Positions 17,989 through 25,637 of a DNA stretch of 64,000 nt are shown here, in pieces. The notes under the pieces are model-generated. The model ran no database searches, had not been told where the DNA came from, and was given only the letters and a program-made list of their open reading frames with translations. A program made the position numbers and the translations under genes. Within the stretch, counting starts at the first letter, position 1. Every line of letters starts with the position of its first letter. Source of the DNA: Deltaproteobacteria bacterium (GTDB lineage Bacteria > Myxococcota_A > Polyangia > Polyangiales > Houyiibacteriaceae); contig JAEPMI010000001.1 of NCBI GenBank assembly GCA_017644045.1, positions 612,470 through 676,469 on the forward strand. Reading direction: 5' to 3'.

Positions 17989-19869
17989 ATGGCCCAGCTC
18001 CCGCAGACGCCCGAGCGCTACCTTCGATCGCCCCGCTTTCGACGGGACGAGAGCGGCCTCTCGTTGCTGGTGATCGCCTGGGAGTGCGACGGCGCGGGCG
18101 GCTCCGAGCGGGTCATTCGGTGGCCGGTGGATGGCGCGGGGTCGCTGGGCGAACCCGAGCCGGGACCGCTCGTGCCCGCGATCGAGACGCTCGATGGGCA
18201 GGGCGCGGTGGCTGCGGCGGCCGCGGAGATGAGGGCGGCGAGCGAGGGCGCGACCCTGACGATCGCCAACGGTGCCGGAGAGACGGAGCTCTGGCTGGAG
18301 CGAGAGGGTTCGCGACTGCTCGTCTGGGCCGCTCGCGGGATGGCGGCGGGCCCAGCCATCGCGGACGCGCCGAACGGGACCTGGGTCGCTTGGCACCACG
18401 ACGTCCGGGAAGACACGGGCGAGCGGGACGTGTCGAAGTGGATCGCCCTGCGCTTCGTCGATGCGGACGGCGCCGTGCACCGACCCGCCGCGGCGATGAC
18501 GGACCGAGACCGCGACCGCCACGGCGAAGAACAGTCCTTCGAGTTCCCTTCGCTCGTGGTCGGTGCGGATGGCGCCGTCGCGCTCTTCGGCCGGGGCTCG
18601 CACGACTTCTACCGCCAGGACCTGAACGCCTCGGGCTTCGGACCGCGGCAGTCCCTCACCGATGGGAGCTGGGGCTCACGCGGTCGGAGGGTCGTGGCGG
18701 CGACGCTCACGAGCGGAGAGCTGCTGGTCGCGCGACGGGACCGGCGAGCGATCGAGCTGGACGTGATGGCCGCGCCGACCGGTGGCGCTCCCGCGCTCGA
18801 GCCGGCGATCGTGGACGAGCGCCGACCGGTCCAGGGCGGCGCGGCGCGCAGGGCCGACCCCGCGGAGGCGCGCGGGCTCCACACCTACTTCGGCGACATC
18901 CAGCAGCACAGCGCCCACAGCGATGGCGTGGGCAGCGCCGAGGAGGTCTACCTGCGCGCGCGCGACCGCTACGCCGACGACTTCGTCGCGTTGACCGACC
19001 ACGAGTCGTTCCTCGGCAAGCGCACCGGGCCGGGCGAGTGGCGCTACCTGCAGGAGGTCGCCGACGCCTTCGACGCGCCGGGACGCTTCGCGACGCTGCT
19101 CGCCTACGAGTGGACCGGGAAGATGTATCCGGGTCCCGGCCACAAGTGCGTGTACCTGCCGGCGCGCGATCTCCCGATCGTGTCGCGGGACGACGTGCCG
19201 GAAGGCGCCGAGCTGGTTCGGCGGATCGCGGCGATCGGTGGGTGGGCGGCCCCGCACCACATCGGCTGGACCGGCGCCGACGAGGCCGGCCACGACCCGG
19301 CGGGGCAGCCCACCTGGGAGATCTGTTCGTGCCACGGTTGCTACGAGCACGCCGACCACCCGCTCGGGCAGCGGGGTGAGCTCACCGACCAGCTCGTCGA
19401 CGTGATGCTGAAGAAGGGGCACCGCTTCGGCTTCACCGCCTCGACCGACAGCCATGGGCTGCTCTGGCACCACGGTGAGGCCCGCAAGCGCGACCCCTAT
19501 CGGACGGGGCTGACCGCGGTGCAGGCGCCGTCGTTGAGCCGGGAGGCGATCTTCACGGCGCTGAAGGAGCGCCGTTGCTACGGGACCAGCGGGGCGAAGA
19601 TCCGGCTCGACTTCACGGTCGGCGGGCACCCGATGGGGAGCGAGCTCGACGCTGGTGAGCACCAGGTGGTCGGGACCGTGGTCGGTGCTTCCGAGCTCGC
19701 GCGGGTGGAGCTGGTGGGCGCGACGGGGGTGCTGGCCAGCGGTGCAGTCGATGGGGTCGACGGGTCGCTGGACGTGACGATGCGCTTCCCGGAGCCGGGG
19801 TATGGCTATCTGCGGGTGGTGCAGGTCGACGGCGAGATGGCCTGGTCGAGCCCGGTGTTCTGTGGGTGA
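17989..19869 (+). CDS. DUF3604 family protein (PHP-like metallohydrolase)
   Basis: A 626-residue protein. The N-terminal 280 residues are a beta-rich region. The second half carries the DUF3604 signature: LHTYFGDIQQHSAHSDGVGSAEE, FVALTDHESFLGKR, GGWAAPHHIGW and FTASTDSHG. The regularly placed His and Asp residues would bind metals as in PHP-domain phosphoesterases. No signal peptide is visible. The start ATG 17989 is preferred over earlier in-frame codons because the spacer to the divergent htrA gene lies there. Substrate unknown. Confidence 0.85.
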   Translation: MAQLPQTPERYLRSPRFRRDESGLSLLVIAWECDGAGGSERVIRWPVDGAGSLGEPEPGPLVPAIETLDGQGAVAAAAAEMRAASEGATLTIANGAGETELWLEREGSRLLVWAARGMAAGPAIADAPNGTWVAWHHDVREDTGERDVSKWIALRFVDADGAVHRPAAAMTDRDRDRHGEEQSFEFPSLVVGADGAVALFGRGSHDFYRQDLNASGFGPRQSLTDGSWGSRGRRVVAATLTSGELLVARRDRRAIELDVMAAPTGGAPALEPAIVDERRPVQGGAARRADPAEARGLHTYFGDIQQHSAHSDGVGSAEEVYLRARDRYADDFVALTDHESFLGKRTGPGEWRYLQEVADAFDAPGRFATLLAYEWTGKMYPGPGHKCVYLPARDLPIVSRDDVPEGAELVRRIAAIGGWAAPHHIGWTGADEAGHDPAGQPTWEICSCHGCYEHADHPLGQRGELTDQLVDVMLKKGHRFGFTASTDSHGLLWHHGEARKRDPYRTGLTAVQAPSLSREAIFTALKERRCYGTSGAKIRLDFTVGGHPMGSELDAGEHQVVGTVVGASELARVELVGATGVLASGAVDGVDGSLDVTMRFPEPGYGYLRVVQVDGEMAWSSPVFCG

Positions 19870-19890
19870 CGCACGTCGCCCTCTTCTCCT

Positions 19891-19946
19891 GAGGGTGAGG
19901 GTGAGGGCGAGGGTGAGGGTGAGGGGATCGGCGCGTTGCGCCGATC
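19891..19946. terminator. G-run tract plus GC hairpin, copy B
   Basis: Six GGG runs at 3-nt spacing (19893-19926) include the 16-mer AGGGCGAGGGTGAGGG at 19904-19919. They are followed at once by a perfect 9-bp hairpin, GATCGGCGC-GTT-GCGCCGATC (19926-19946). The hairpin overlaps the stop codon of the minus-strand DksA-like gene and lies between convergent genes, so it probably ends transcription for both. There is no U-tract. Confidence 0.7.
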
Positions 19947-20391
19947 AGCGCTGGTGCTGCTTGCGCTCGCGCTCGACCTGCTCCTTGTACTCGACGGAGT
20001 AGCGGGTCCAGGGGCGCAGCTCGAGGCGCTTGAGGCTGATGGGCTCGCCGGTGCCTTCGCAGACGCCGTACTCGCCGGTCTCGAGCTTCTCGAGGGCGTT
20101 GGTGATCTGCACGAGGAGCTTTCGCTCCTTGTCGGCGAAGCGCATGAGATACGCCTGCTCGGTGTGGCGCTGGGCGACGTCCATCTCGTCGGAGAGCGGG
20201 TCGACGTTCGAGATCGCGTCGGAGAGGTGTGCGCCGTGGCCCTGGACCACCCGATCGCGCTCGGAGAGCAGCTTGTCGTAGAGCGCCTTCACCTGCTTCT
20301 TGGTGAGGCCCGAGTCGGGATGAGCCTTGGGCTCGATCTGAGGCTTCGAGCTGGTGGTGCTCTCGGCCTTTGCCTTCTTCTTGCTTGCCAT
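19945..20391 (-). CDS. DksA/TraR-family protein lacking the zinc finger cysteines
   Basis: A 148-residue relative of DksA, the RNA-polymerase secondary-channel factor. The coiled-coil part has the tip motif DxxDxA (Asp68, Asp71, Ala73), followed by the conserved MRFADKERKLLVQITNALEKLETGEYGVC segment. Of the four zinc cysteines of classic DksA only Cys111 remains: the second is replaced within CEGTGE, and the pair in the usual CxxC before the last helix is WTRYSVEYK. Zinc-free variants such as Pseudomonas DksA2 are known. It starts at ATG 20391 after a Lys-rich tail. Confidence 0.85.
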   Translation of the reverse strand: MASKKKAKAESTTSSKPQIEPKAHPDSGLTKKQVKALYDKLLSERDRVVQGHGAHLSDAISNVDPLSDEMDVAQRHTEQAYLMRFADKERKLLVQITNALEKLETGEYGVCEGTGEPISLKRLELRPWTRYSVEYKEQVERERKQHQR

Positions 20392-20570
20392 CGATGCTCC
20401 AGGCCTTCGAAACGAAGGGGGCGAATCGATGCCACAGGGGGCCCAGGATTGCAATAGGTGGGACCGGATTGTCCCGAGGCGTGGGTGTTCGCATTGGCCG
20501 AAATCCACTGGGTGGGACACGCTGAGCCCATGCACGGCCGGCGAACCGACCACGCCCGGGGAGGGCTCCG

Positions 20571-21092
20571 ATGATCGACGAGTCGAGGGATTTCGTCCCC
20601 CTCTCCATCGCGGTCGTGACCGTGAGCGATACTCGCACCGAAGAGGACGACCGCTCCGGGGCCATCCTGGTCGAACGGGTCGAGGCGGCCGGCCACCGGC
20701 TGGTCCACAAGCGCATCGTCCCCGATGACCGAGCCGGGCTCGAAGCGGTGCTCCGGGAGCTGATCGCCGACCCCGAGGTGCAGGTGGTCCTCAGCACCGG
20801 CGGCACCGGGGTGACCGGTCGAGACATCACGCCCGAAGCCTTCGAGGCGGTCTACGAGAAGGCCATCCCCGGCTTCGGTGAGCTCTTCCGTTGGCTCAGC
20901 TACCAGAAGATCGGGACCTCCACGATCCAGTCGCGGGCCACGGCCGGCGTGGCGGGCGGGACCTATCTCTTCGCGCTGCCGGGATCGACGGGAGCGGTGA
21001 AGGACGCGTGGGACGAGATCCTGGTCTTCCAGCTCGACGCGCGCTTCCGGCCCTGCAACTTCGCCGAGCTCATCGGGCGGCTGCGGGAGTAG
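20571..21092 (+). CDS. moaB: Molybdenum cofactor biosynthesis protein MoaB
   Basis: A 173-residue MoaB/MogA-fold protein with IAVVTVSDTRTEEDDRSG, VVLSTGGTGVTGRDITPEA, PGFGELFRWLSY and LFALPGSTGAVKDAWDEIL. These are the molybdopterin-binding motifs that adenylylate molybdopterin before metal insertion. Length is normal for MoaB. No other molybdenum-cofactor gene is nearby. The gene is divergent from the DksA-like gene across a 179-nt spacer and converges on the metallo-hydrolase gene. Confidence 0.9.
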   Translation: MIDESRDFVPLSIAVVTVSDTRTEEDDRSGAILVERVEAAGHRLVHKRIVPDDRAGLEAVLRELIADPEVQVVLSTGGTGVTGRDITPEAFEAVYEKAIPGFGELFRWLSYQKIGTSTIQSRATAGVAGGTYLFALPGSTGAVKDAWDEILVFQLDARFRPCNFAELIGRLRE

Positions 21093-21111
21093 GTCTGGCC
21101 CTCGGACTCGA

Positions 21112-21166
21112 GGGCAAGGGCAAGGGCAAGGGCAAGGGATCTGAGCGGCGCGTTGCGCCTGCTCAG
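21112..21166. terminator. GGGCAA repeat tract plus GC hairpin, copy C
   Basis: Five GGG runs in GGGCAA units (21112-21138) are followed by a hairpin of CTGAGC-GGCGC (21141-21151), loop GTT, GCGCC (21155-21159), a bulged T and GCTCAG (21161-21166). The core GGCGCGTTGCGCC is identical to that at 19926-19946. It overlaps the stop codon of the minus-strand gene at 21163 and lies between convergent genes. Confidence 0.7.
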
Positions 21167-21981
21167 ATGTCGACCTGCATGCCTTCGACGGCCACGAAGG
21201 CTCCGTCCCACTCGGCCTTCGCCTGCTCGGCGACGTCGTCCATGAAGTCGTCGTCGTGGTACGGGTCGTGGTGGAAGATCGCGAGGCGCTCGACGTTCGC
21301 GGCCTTGGCGAGCCGGACGCCCTCCTGCCACGTGGAGTGACCCCAGCCGATGTGCTTGGGGAACTCCTCGTCGGTGTACGTGCTGTCGTAGACCACGAGG
21401 TTCGCACCGCGAATGAGCTCGAGGATGTTCTCGTCGGGCTCGCCGGGAACGTGCTCGGTGTCCGTGATGTAGCAGAACGACCGACCGTCGGCCTCGATGC
21501 GGTAGCCGGTGGCTCCGTCCGGGTGCTGGAGCGGCGCGGTCTTGATGGTCACGCCATTGATCTCGAACGTGTCGCCGGCCTTGAAGTCGGTGAACTTGAG
21601 GTCTGCCTGCAGGGCGGTCAGGGGCACCGGGAAGGTCGGTCGCGCCATCTGTCCAGCGAGGACTCGCTCGACGCCGCCGGCGTCATAGAGATGACCGGCG
21701 CGGATCTCGAAGTCGTGGTCCGGGACATAGGCCGGGGTGAAGAAAGGGAACCCGTTGATGTGGTCCCAGTGGGTGTGCGTGAGGAGGATCTTCGCCTCCT
21801 TCACACCCCGCTCGAGCAGGCTCTGGCCGAGGTTCCGGATCCCGGTTCCCGCGTCCAAGATGATGGACGTCCCATCGACGTGCACCTCGAGGCAGCTGGT
21901 GTTCCCGCCGTAGCGGACGTGCTGGGGCGACGGGCACGCAATGGACCCTCGAACACCCCAGAATCTGACCCAGAAATCCAT
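21163..21981 (-). CDS. Metallo-beta-lactamase-fold hydrolase
   Basis: A 272-residue MBL-fold protein starting at ATG 21981. It has the metal motif THTHWDHINGFPFF (HxHxDH), a downstream His in LQHPDGATGYR, an Asp in ITDTEHVPG and a final His in FHHDP. The N-terminal WVRFWGVRGSIACP and YGGNTSCLEV segments mark the RNase Z/phosphodiesterase-like subgroup of MBL proteins. It is cytosolic, with no signal peptide. The substrate may be a cyclic nucleotide or phosphodiester (inference). Confidence 0.85.
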   Translation of the reverse strand: MDFWVRFWGVRGSIACPSPQHVRYGGNTSCLEVHVDGTSIILDAGTGIRNLGQSLLERGVKEAKILLTHTHWDHINGFPFFTPAYVPDHDFEIRAGHLYDAGGVERVLAGQMARPTFPVPLTALQADLKFTDFKAGDTFEINGVTIKTAPLQHPDGATGYRIEADGRSFCYITDTEHVPGEPDENILELIRGANLVVYDSTYTDEEFPKHIGWGHSTWQEGVRLAKAANVERLAIFHHDPYHDDDFMDDVAEQAKAEWDGAFVAVEGMQVDI

Positions 21982-22175
21982 CAGTGACGGACCTCCGGTG
22001 CCACCGGTGGCTCCCAACCCATCGAAGCGGCTCCTTCAGCCATGGTCCGCATGCTACCTCAGAGAACGGCGGATCCGGCAAAAACGTGTCGGATCTCCGA
22101 CGTCGCACCGCTCGATCCCGGCCCGCCGACTCGAAAAGTCCAGATCCGGTGCTACACCGGAGGATTCCCTTTCCG

Positions 22176-22937
22176 ATGCGTGATGTCCAAAACGAGCCCG
22201 ACGAGCGCGGCTTGCCGCTCGATGCGGTCGGCGTCGCGGGCGTCCGCCTGCCGGTGGTGGCCTTCGGCCGGCCGACCGTGGCCATGGCGGATCTACAGGT
22301 GTCGTTGGCGGCCGATCGGCGGGGGACCCACATGAGCCGGTTGGTCGAGCTGCTCCACCAGCATCGCGAGTCCCTCGACCTGGAGGGGCTGGCGGTGCTC
22401 CTGGCGGACACCCGCGAGCGGCTGGACGCCGAGACGGTCCACGCCCGCTTCGCCCTCCCCTACTTCGTGTCCCGAACGGCGCCCGTGAGCGGCGCGACCG
22501 GGCTCCTCGACCTGGACGTGGTCCTCGAGGGTCGGCTCGGCGCCACCGGGACCCAGTGCACACTCGAGGTGACCGTGCCGGTGCAGAGCCTCTGCCCCTG
22601 CTCGAAGGCGGTCAGCGACTACGGCGCGCACAACCAGCGCGGCCGGGTGTACCTGCGGGTGTCTCCCGTGGGTGAAGGCGTGACCATCGACGCGCTCGCG
22701 GCCATCGCGGAGGCCCACGGGTCCGCCCCCATCCTCCCGATCATCAAGCGGGCGGACGAGCGCCACGTGACGATGCAGGCCTACGACAACCCGGTCTTCG
22801 TCGAAGACATGGCGCGCGGTGTCGCGGCGGAGCTCGTGGCCCACCCGGGCGTGGGTGCGTTCCGGGTCCGCGTCGTCAACGACGAGAGCATCCACAACCA
22901 CCAGGCGGTGGCCGAGATCGCTCAGGGCGAGTCGTGA
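22176..22937 (+). CDS. folE2: GTP cyclohydrolase FolE2
   Basis: A 253-residue type IB GTP cyclohydrolase, which turns GTP into 7,8-dihydroneopterin triphosphate for folate or queuosine synthesis. Family motifs include VPVQSLCPCSKAVSDYGAHNQRG, with the metal Cys and the catalytic region, and HVTMQAYDNPVFVEDMARG near the C-terminus. The start at ATG 22176 has a GGAGG about 10 nt upstream, and the longer open frame before it is ignored. It overlaps queD by 4 nt, which points to queuosine (preQ0) synthesis or another pterin route. FolE2 enzymes often replace zinc-dependent FolE1. Confidence 0.93.
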   Translation: MRDVQNEPDERGLPLDAVGVAGVRLPVVAFGRPTVAMADLQVSLAADRRGTHMSRLVELLHQHRESLDLEGLAVLLADTRERLDAETVHARFALPYFVSRTAPVSGATGLLDLDVVLEGRLGATGTQCTLEVTVPVQSLCPCSKAVSDYGAHNQRGRVYLRVSPVGEGVTIDALAAIAEAHGSAPILPIIKRADERHVTMQAYDNPVFVEDMARGVAAELVAHPGVGAFRVRVVNDESIHNHQAVAEIAQGES

Positions 22938-23443
22938 GCCTCGCGCTCCGCTTCCGCCGGCGCTTCTCGATGGCGCACCGGCTGACGAGCGGCGCGGCGG
23001 CCAAGTGCGCCACTCCCCACGGCCACGACGAGTACGTCACGGTCGAGCTCGTGTCGGCGGAGCCTCGCGCGCTCGATGGGGACGCGAACATGCTCGTCGA
23101 GTTCGGTCGCGCGAAGTCGCGCTGGCACCGTTTCGTCGACGAGCGCCTCGACCACGGCTTCCAGCTCTCGACCACCGATCCGCTCCTCGCGATCGCCAAG
23201 GAGCGCTTCGGTGAGTGGCGCCTGATCGTCACGCCGGGCGACCCGACCACCGAGCTGATGGCTGCGCTCCTCGCGGCGAAGTGTCAGGCGATCCTGGACG
23301 ACGAGCTCGACGGCGCGCTGCGGGTGCGGCGACTGACGCTCCAGGAGACGCCGACCAACTCCGTCGTCTTCGAGGGCGATCCGCGTGAAGTGCTGCCGGC
23401 CGGTGACGGGTGGTGGTGGCGGGCGGACGAGTCGACCTCGTAG
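22934..23443 (+). CDS. queD: 6-carboxy-tetrahydropterin synthase / 6-pyruvoyl-tetrahydropterin synthase (QueD-like)
   Basis: A 169-residue PTPS-fold enzyme starting at GTG 22934, overlapping folE2 by 4 nt. Zinc ligands are the His of MAHRL and the two in the CxxxHGH motif CATPHGHDEY, whose Cys is the catalytic one. The C-terminal ETPTNSVVFEG is a family signature. Coupling with FolE2 supports the first two steps of queuosine biosynthesis; the remaining que genes are not in the window. A biopterin-type PTPS role cannot be excluded. Confidence 0.85.
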   Translation: MSLALRFRRRFSMAHRLTSGAAAKCATPHGHDEYVTVELVSAEPRALDGDANMLVEFGRAKSRWHRFVDERLDHGFQLSTTDPLLAIAKERFGEWRLIVTPGDPTTELMAALLAAKCQAILDDELDGALRVRRLTLQETPTNSVVFEGDPREVLPAGDGWWWRADESTS

Positions 23444-23488
23444 GCGCCGGGAAATCTCGTGCACGTGCGCGAACGTGCACGTGGCTGG

Positions 23489-24373
23489 TCAGCGCGTCGC
23501 GACGAGGAGCTGGGTGAGGTACACCTGGCGGTGTCTCGGGCTGACGTGGCGGAGCCACGGGAGGCCGTCGACGACTTCGAGTACCTGGCCGCCGAGGGCT
23601 TCGACGAGCTCGGCCAGGACGTCGCTCGAGGTCGCGCCGAGGCCGGGGTCCGGCGTGGTGAGCAGGAGCTGCCCCTCGGGGGTGAGCGCGGCGAGCGCTC
23701 GTTCGAGGAAGCCGGCAGGGTCGTCGAGCAGATCGATGACGTTCATGGCCACGATCCGGTCGTAGGCGTCGGGGGCGAGCGGGAGCGCGTCGGCTTCGGC
23801 CACCACGAGCACCGGTGGTGGGTGACCGTCGCGGGCGACGAGCGTCTTCGCTCGCCAGAGTGTCCGCGGCACCTTGTCGACGAGCACGAGCTCCTCGGTG
23901 AGCGGGGCCAGTGAGCGGGTGAGCCGACCGGCGCCGGGACCGATCTCGGCGACGCGGGAGAAGCTCCCGTCGGGGACCGCCAGTCGCTGCTGGAGCATGG
24001 CGAGCGGACCGTGCTGGAGGGTCAGCGCGTCCAACGCCGACAGCGCGTCGCTCGCGGGACCATCTGGACCACCGACATCGGCGATGCCTTCCTCCGGGCC
24101 CGTGATGTCGTCCTTCAGCGGCTCCGGCTCCGCGCGATGGTGCCGGTGCGCCGCCTCGATGTGGGCGAGCGCCGAGCGTGGCACCTCGCCGGTCTCGGCG
24201 AGCGCCGCCAGGAACGCGTCCCGGTGCCGTGAGAGCGCGAGGTCCGCGGCCGGCTGGAGCACCCAGAAGGGACCGAGCTTGGGGAAGCTCTCGTCGTCAT
24301 CCGTGCACTCGAGCCCATCGGGCGTGGTCTTCAGCGGAGCGCCGCAAGTCGGACAGACGAAGGCTTCGTTCAC
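23489..24373 (-). CDS. SAM-dependent methyltransferase with zinc-ribbon N-terminus
   Basis: A 294-residue class I methyltransferase. The N-terminus has a CPTCGAPL zinc-ribbon-like motif and a second Cys about 14 residues later. The SAM site is VAEIGPGAGRLTRSL (motif I), followed by LVLVDKVPRTL, DALPLAPDAYDRIVAMNVIDLLDDP and LTPEGQLLLTTPDPG. The C-terminal WLRHVSPRHRQVY has a conserved look. Substrate unknown; the layout recalls myxobacterial Trm112-like fusions (inference). Confidence 0.82.
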   Translation of the reverse strand: MNEAFVCPTCGAPLKTTPDGLECTDDDESFPKLGPFWVLQPAADLALSRHRDAFLAALAETGEVPRSALAHIEAAHRHHRAEPEPLKDDITGPEEGIADVGGPDGPASDALSALDALTLQHGPLAMLQQRLAVPDGSFSRVAEIGPGAGRLTRSLAPLTEELVLVDKVPRTLWRAKTLVARDGHPPPVLVVAEADALPLAPDAYDRIVAMNVIDLLDDPAGFLERALAALTPEGQLLLTTPDPGLGATSSDVLAELVEALGGQVLEVVDGLPWLRHVSPRHRQVYLTQLLVATR

Positions 24374-24406
24374 CCCCCGGGTCTAGCACGGGCCGGTGTC
24401 GGGCCG

Positions 24407-25000
24407 TCAGAAGACGAGCGGGAGCAGGCGGTAGCGGACGGTGCGGCTGTAGTCGCGGTAGGCGGGGTCCTCGGCGAGGAGGCGCTCTTCGATGAGCACG
24501 CGAACGATCTGGAAGGCCACCGCGAGACCACCGATCGACCACGCCACCCATCCGCCGGGGCTGAGCGCCGCGACGAGCATCATCAGCTCGCAGGCATAGG
24601 CGGGATGGCGCAGCAGCCGGTAGGGACCACGGCTGACGATCGGTCGCTGCGCCGGGAGCACCGCGAAGCTTCGACCCAGCGTGAGTAGCGAGACGGCGGT
24701 GCCGACGGCACCGACGACGAAGACGGCCTGCGCTGCGGGTGACCATGGCCCCTCGACCGCCGACATGGCGATGGCAGCCGCCGCGACGGCTGCGGCGCCG
24801 AGCACCAAGGGGAGCCGCGGTCCGTCCTTCACGGGTACGCGCCAGAGGAAGAGGGCGGCGACGACCAGATCGAGCCCGACCAGCGCCCCATCCATCCAGA
24901 CGGAGCGCGACCCCTCGCCGAGACGGAACGCGATCTGCGCGGCCCAACCGAGCGCGGTGGCGGCGAGGAGCACGTCTCCCCACTTGTCGCGGAGCCTCAC
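24407..25000 (-). CDS. Isoprenylcysteine methyltransferase-family integral membrane protein
   Basis: A 197-residue protein with about five membrane helices. The C-terminal signature SRGPYRLLRHPAYACELMM, then EERLLAEDPAYRDYSRTVRYRLLP, matches the ICMT/PEMT/NnrU-type methyltransferase family, in which RHP and EE/Y residues bind SAM at the membrane. It lies 10 nt after a 36-residue membrane peptide gene on the same strand. The acceptor substrate is unknown (a lipid or thiol is typical of the family). Confidence 0.82.
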   Translation of the reverse strand: MRLRDKWGDVLLAATALGWAAQIAFRLGEGSRSVWMDGALVGLDLVVAALFLWRVPVKDGPRLPLVLGAAAVAAAAIAMSAVEGPWSPAAQAVFVVGAVGTAVSLLTLGRSFAVLPAQRPIVSRGPYRLLRHPAYACELMMLVAALSPGGWVAWSIGGLAVAFQIVRVLIEERLLAEDPAYRDYSRTVRYRLLPLVF

Positions 25001-25010
25001 CCGTGGGGGC

Positions 25011-25121
25011 TCAGTAGAGGATGAAGCCCCACTCGAAGACGTGGGAGAGAACGTTCACGACGACGAGCACGCCGATGAACACCGCGATTCCGACCCAGTT
25101 CTTGCCACCGTTTTCCGACAT
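25011..25121 (-). CDS. Small single-pass membrane protein (36 aa)
   Basis: A 36-residue frame from ATG 25121 with a good ribosome-binding site (GAGGGAA about 3 nt upstream in the mRNA). The N-terminus is hydrophilic (MSENGGKNW), followed by one hydrophobic helix (VGIAVFIGVLVVVNVL) and an aromatic tail (FEWGFILY). It lies 10 nt ahead of the ICMT-family gene and is probably co-transcribed. The function is unknown; the RBS, spacing and clean topology favour a real gene. Confidence 0.6.
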   Translation of the reverse strand: MSENGGKNWVGIAVFIGVLVVVNVLSHVFEWGFILY

Positions 25122-25259
25122 CGTTCCCTCTTCCCTCCGTTCGGGGGAGCGCCCCCCGCCATGCAGGATGCCCGACGGTCGGGGCCTGAACAACGGTTAC
25201 TACCCCCGGAGCGAGGGAGCGATCTATCCTGAGGCGAACGGCTCTCACCGGAGGTCCCC

Positions 25260-25634
25260 ATGAAATCCATCCTCATCGTCGAGGACGACCCGCTGAACGC
25301 GAAGCTCCTGACGAACCTGCTCGAAGCCCACGGCTACCGCACGCGGCTGGCGACGACCGGCGCCGAAGGGGTGAGCGCTTTCGGCGAGGAGACCCCGGAC
25401 CTGATGCTGATCGACATCCAGCTCCCACGGAAGAACGGCTTCGAGGTCTGCTTCGAGGTGAAGCGCAGCCCGCAGGGCCGCTCGATGCCGGTCCTGCTAA
25501 TGAGCGCCGTGTACACGGACCAGGAACACGCGACCCGCTACTCGGAAGAGCTGTCGGCCGACGGCTACCTGATGAAGCCCTTCGACATGAACGTGTTGAT
25601 GGAGCGCGTGCACGAGCTGATCGGACGGAGCTAG
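25260..25634 (+). CDS. CheY-like single-domain response regulator
   Basis: A 124-residue receiver domain without output domain. The acidic pair is in VEDD (residues 7-10), the phosphoacceptor Asp52 in LIDIQLPRKNG, and the conserved Lys106 in DGYLMKPFD. It is followed by the kinase gene 3 nt after its stop, so kinase and receiver form one operon. The divergent neighbour is the 36-residue membrane protein gene. Confidence 0.9.
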   Translation: MKSILIVEDDPLNAKLLTNLLEAHGYRTRLATTGAEGVSAFGEETPDLMLIDIQLPRKNGFEVCFEVKRSPQGRSMPVLLMSAVYTDQEHATRYSEELSADGYLMKPFDMNVLMERVHELIGRS

Positions 25635-25637
25635 CGC

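Noticed and set aside
19945-20391. A frameshift or sequence error explaining the missing DksA zinc cysteines
   Set aside because: The frame is intact to a natural stop and all flanking family residues align; only the cysteines are replaced.
19891-21138. Short repeats as a CRISPR array
   Set aside because: Units are 6-nt G-run repeats with no unique spacers and no cas genes.
21982-22175. PreQ1 or other riboswitch before folE2-queD
   Set aside because: No aptamer-like pseudoknot or conserved core could be seen; only a normal RBS.
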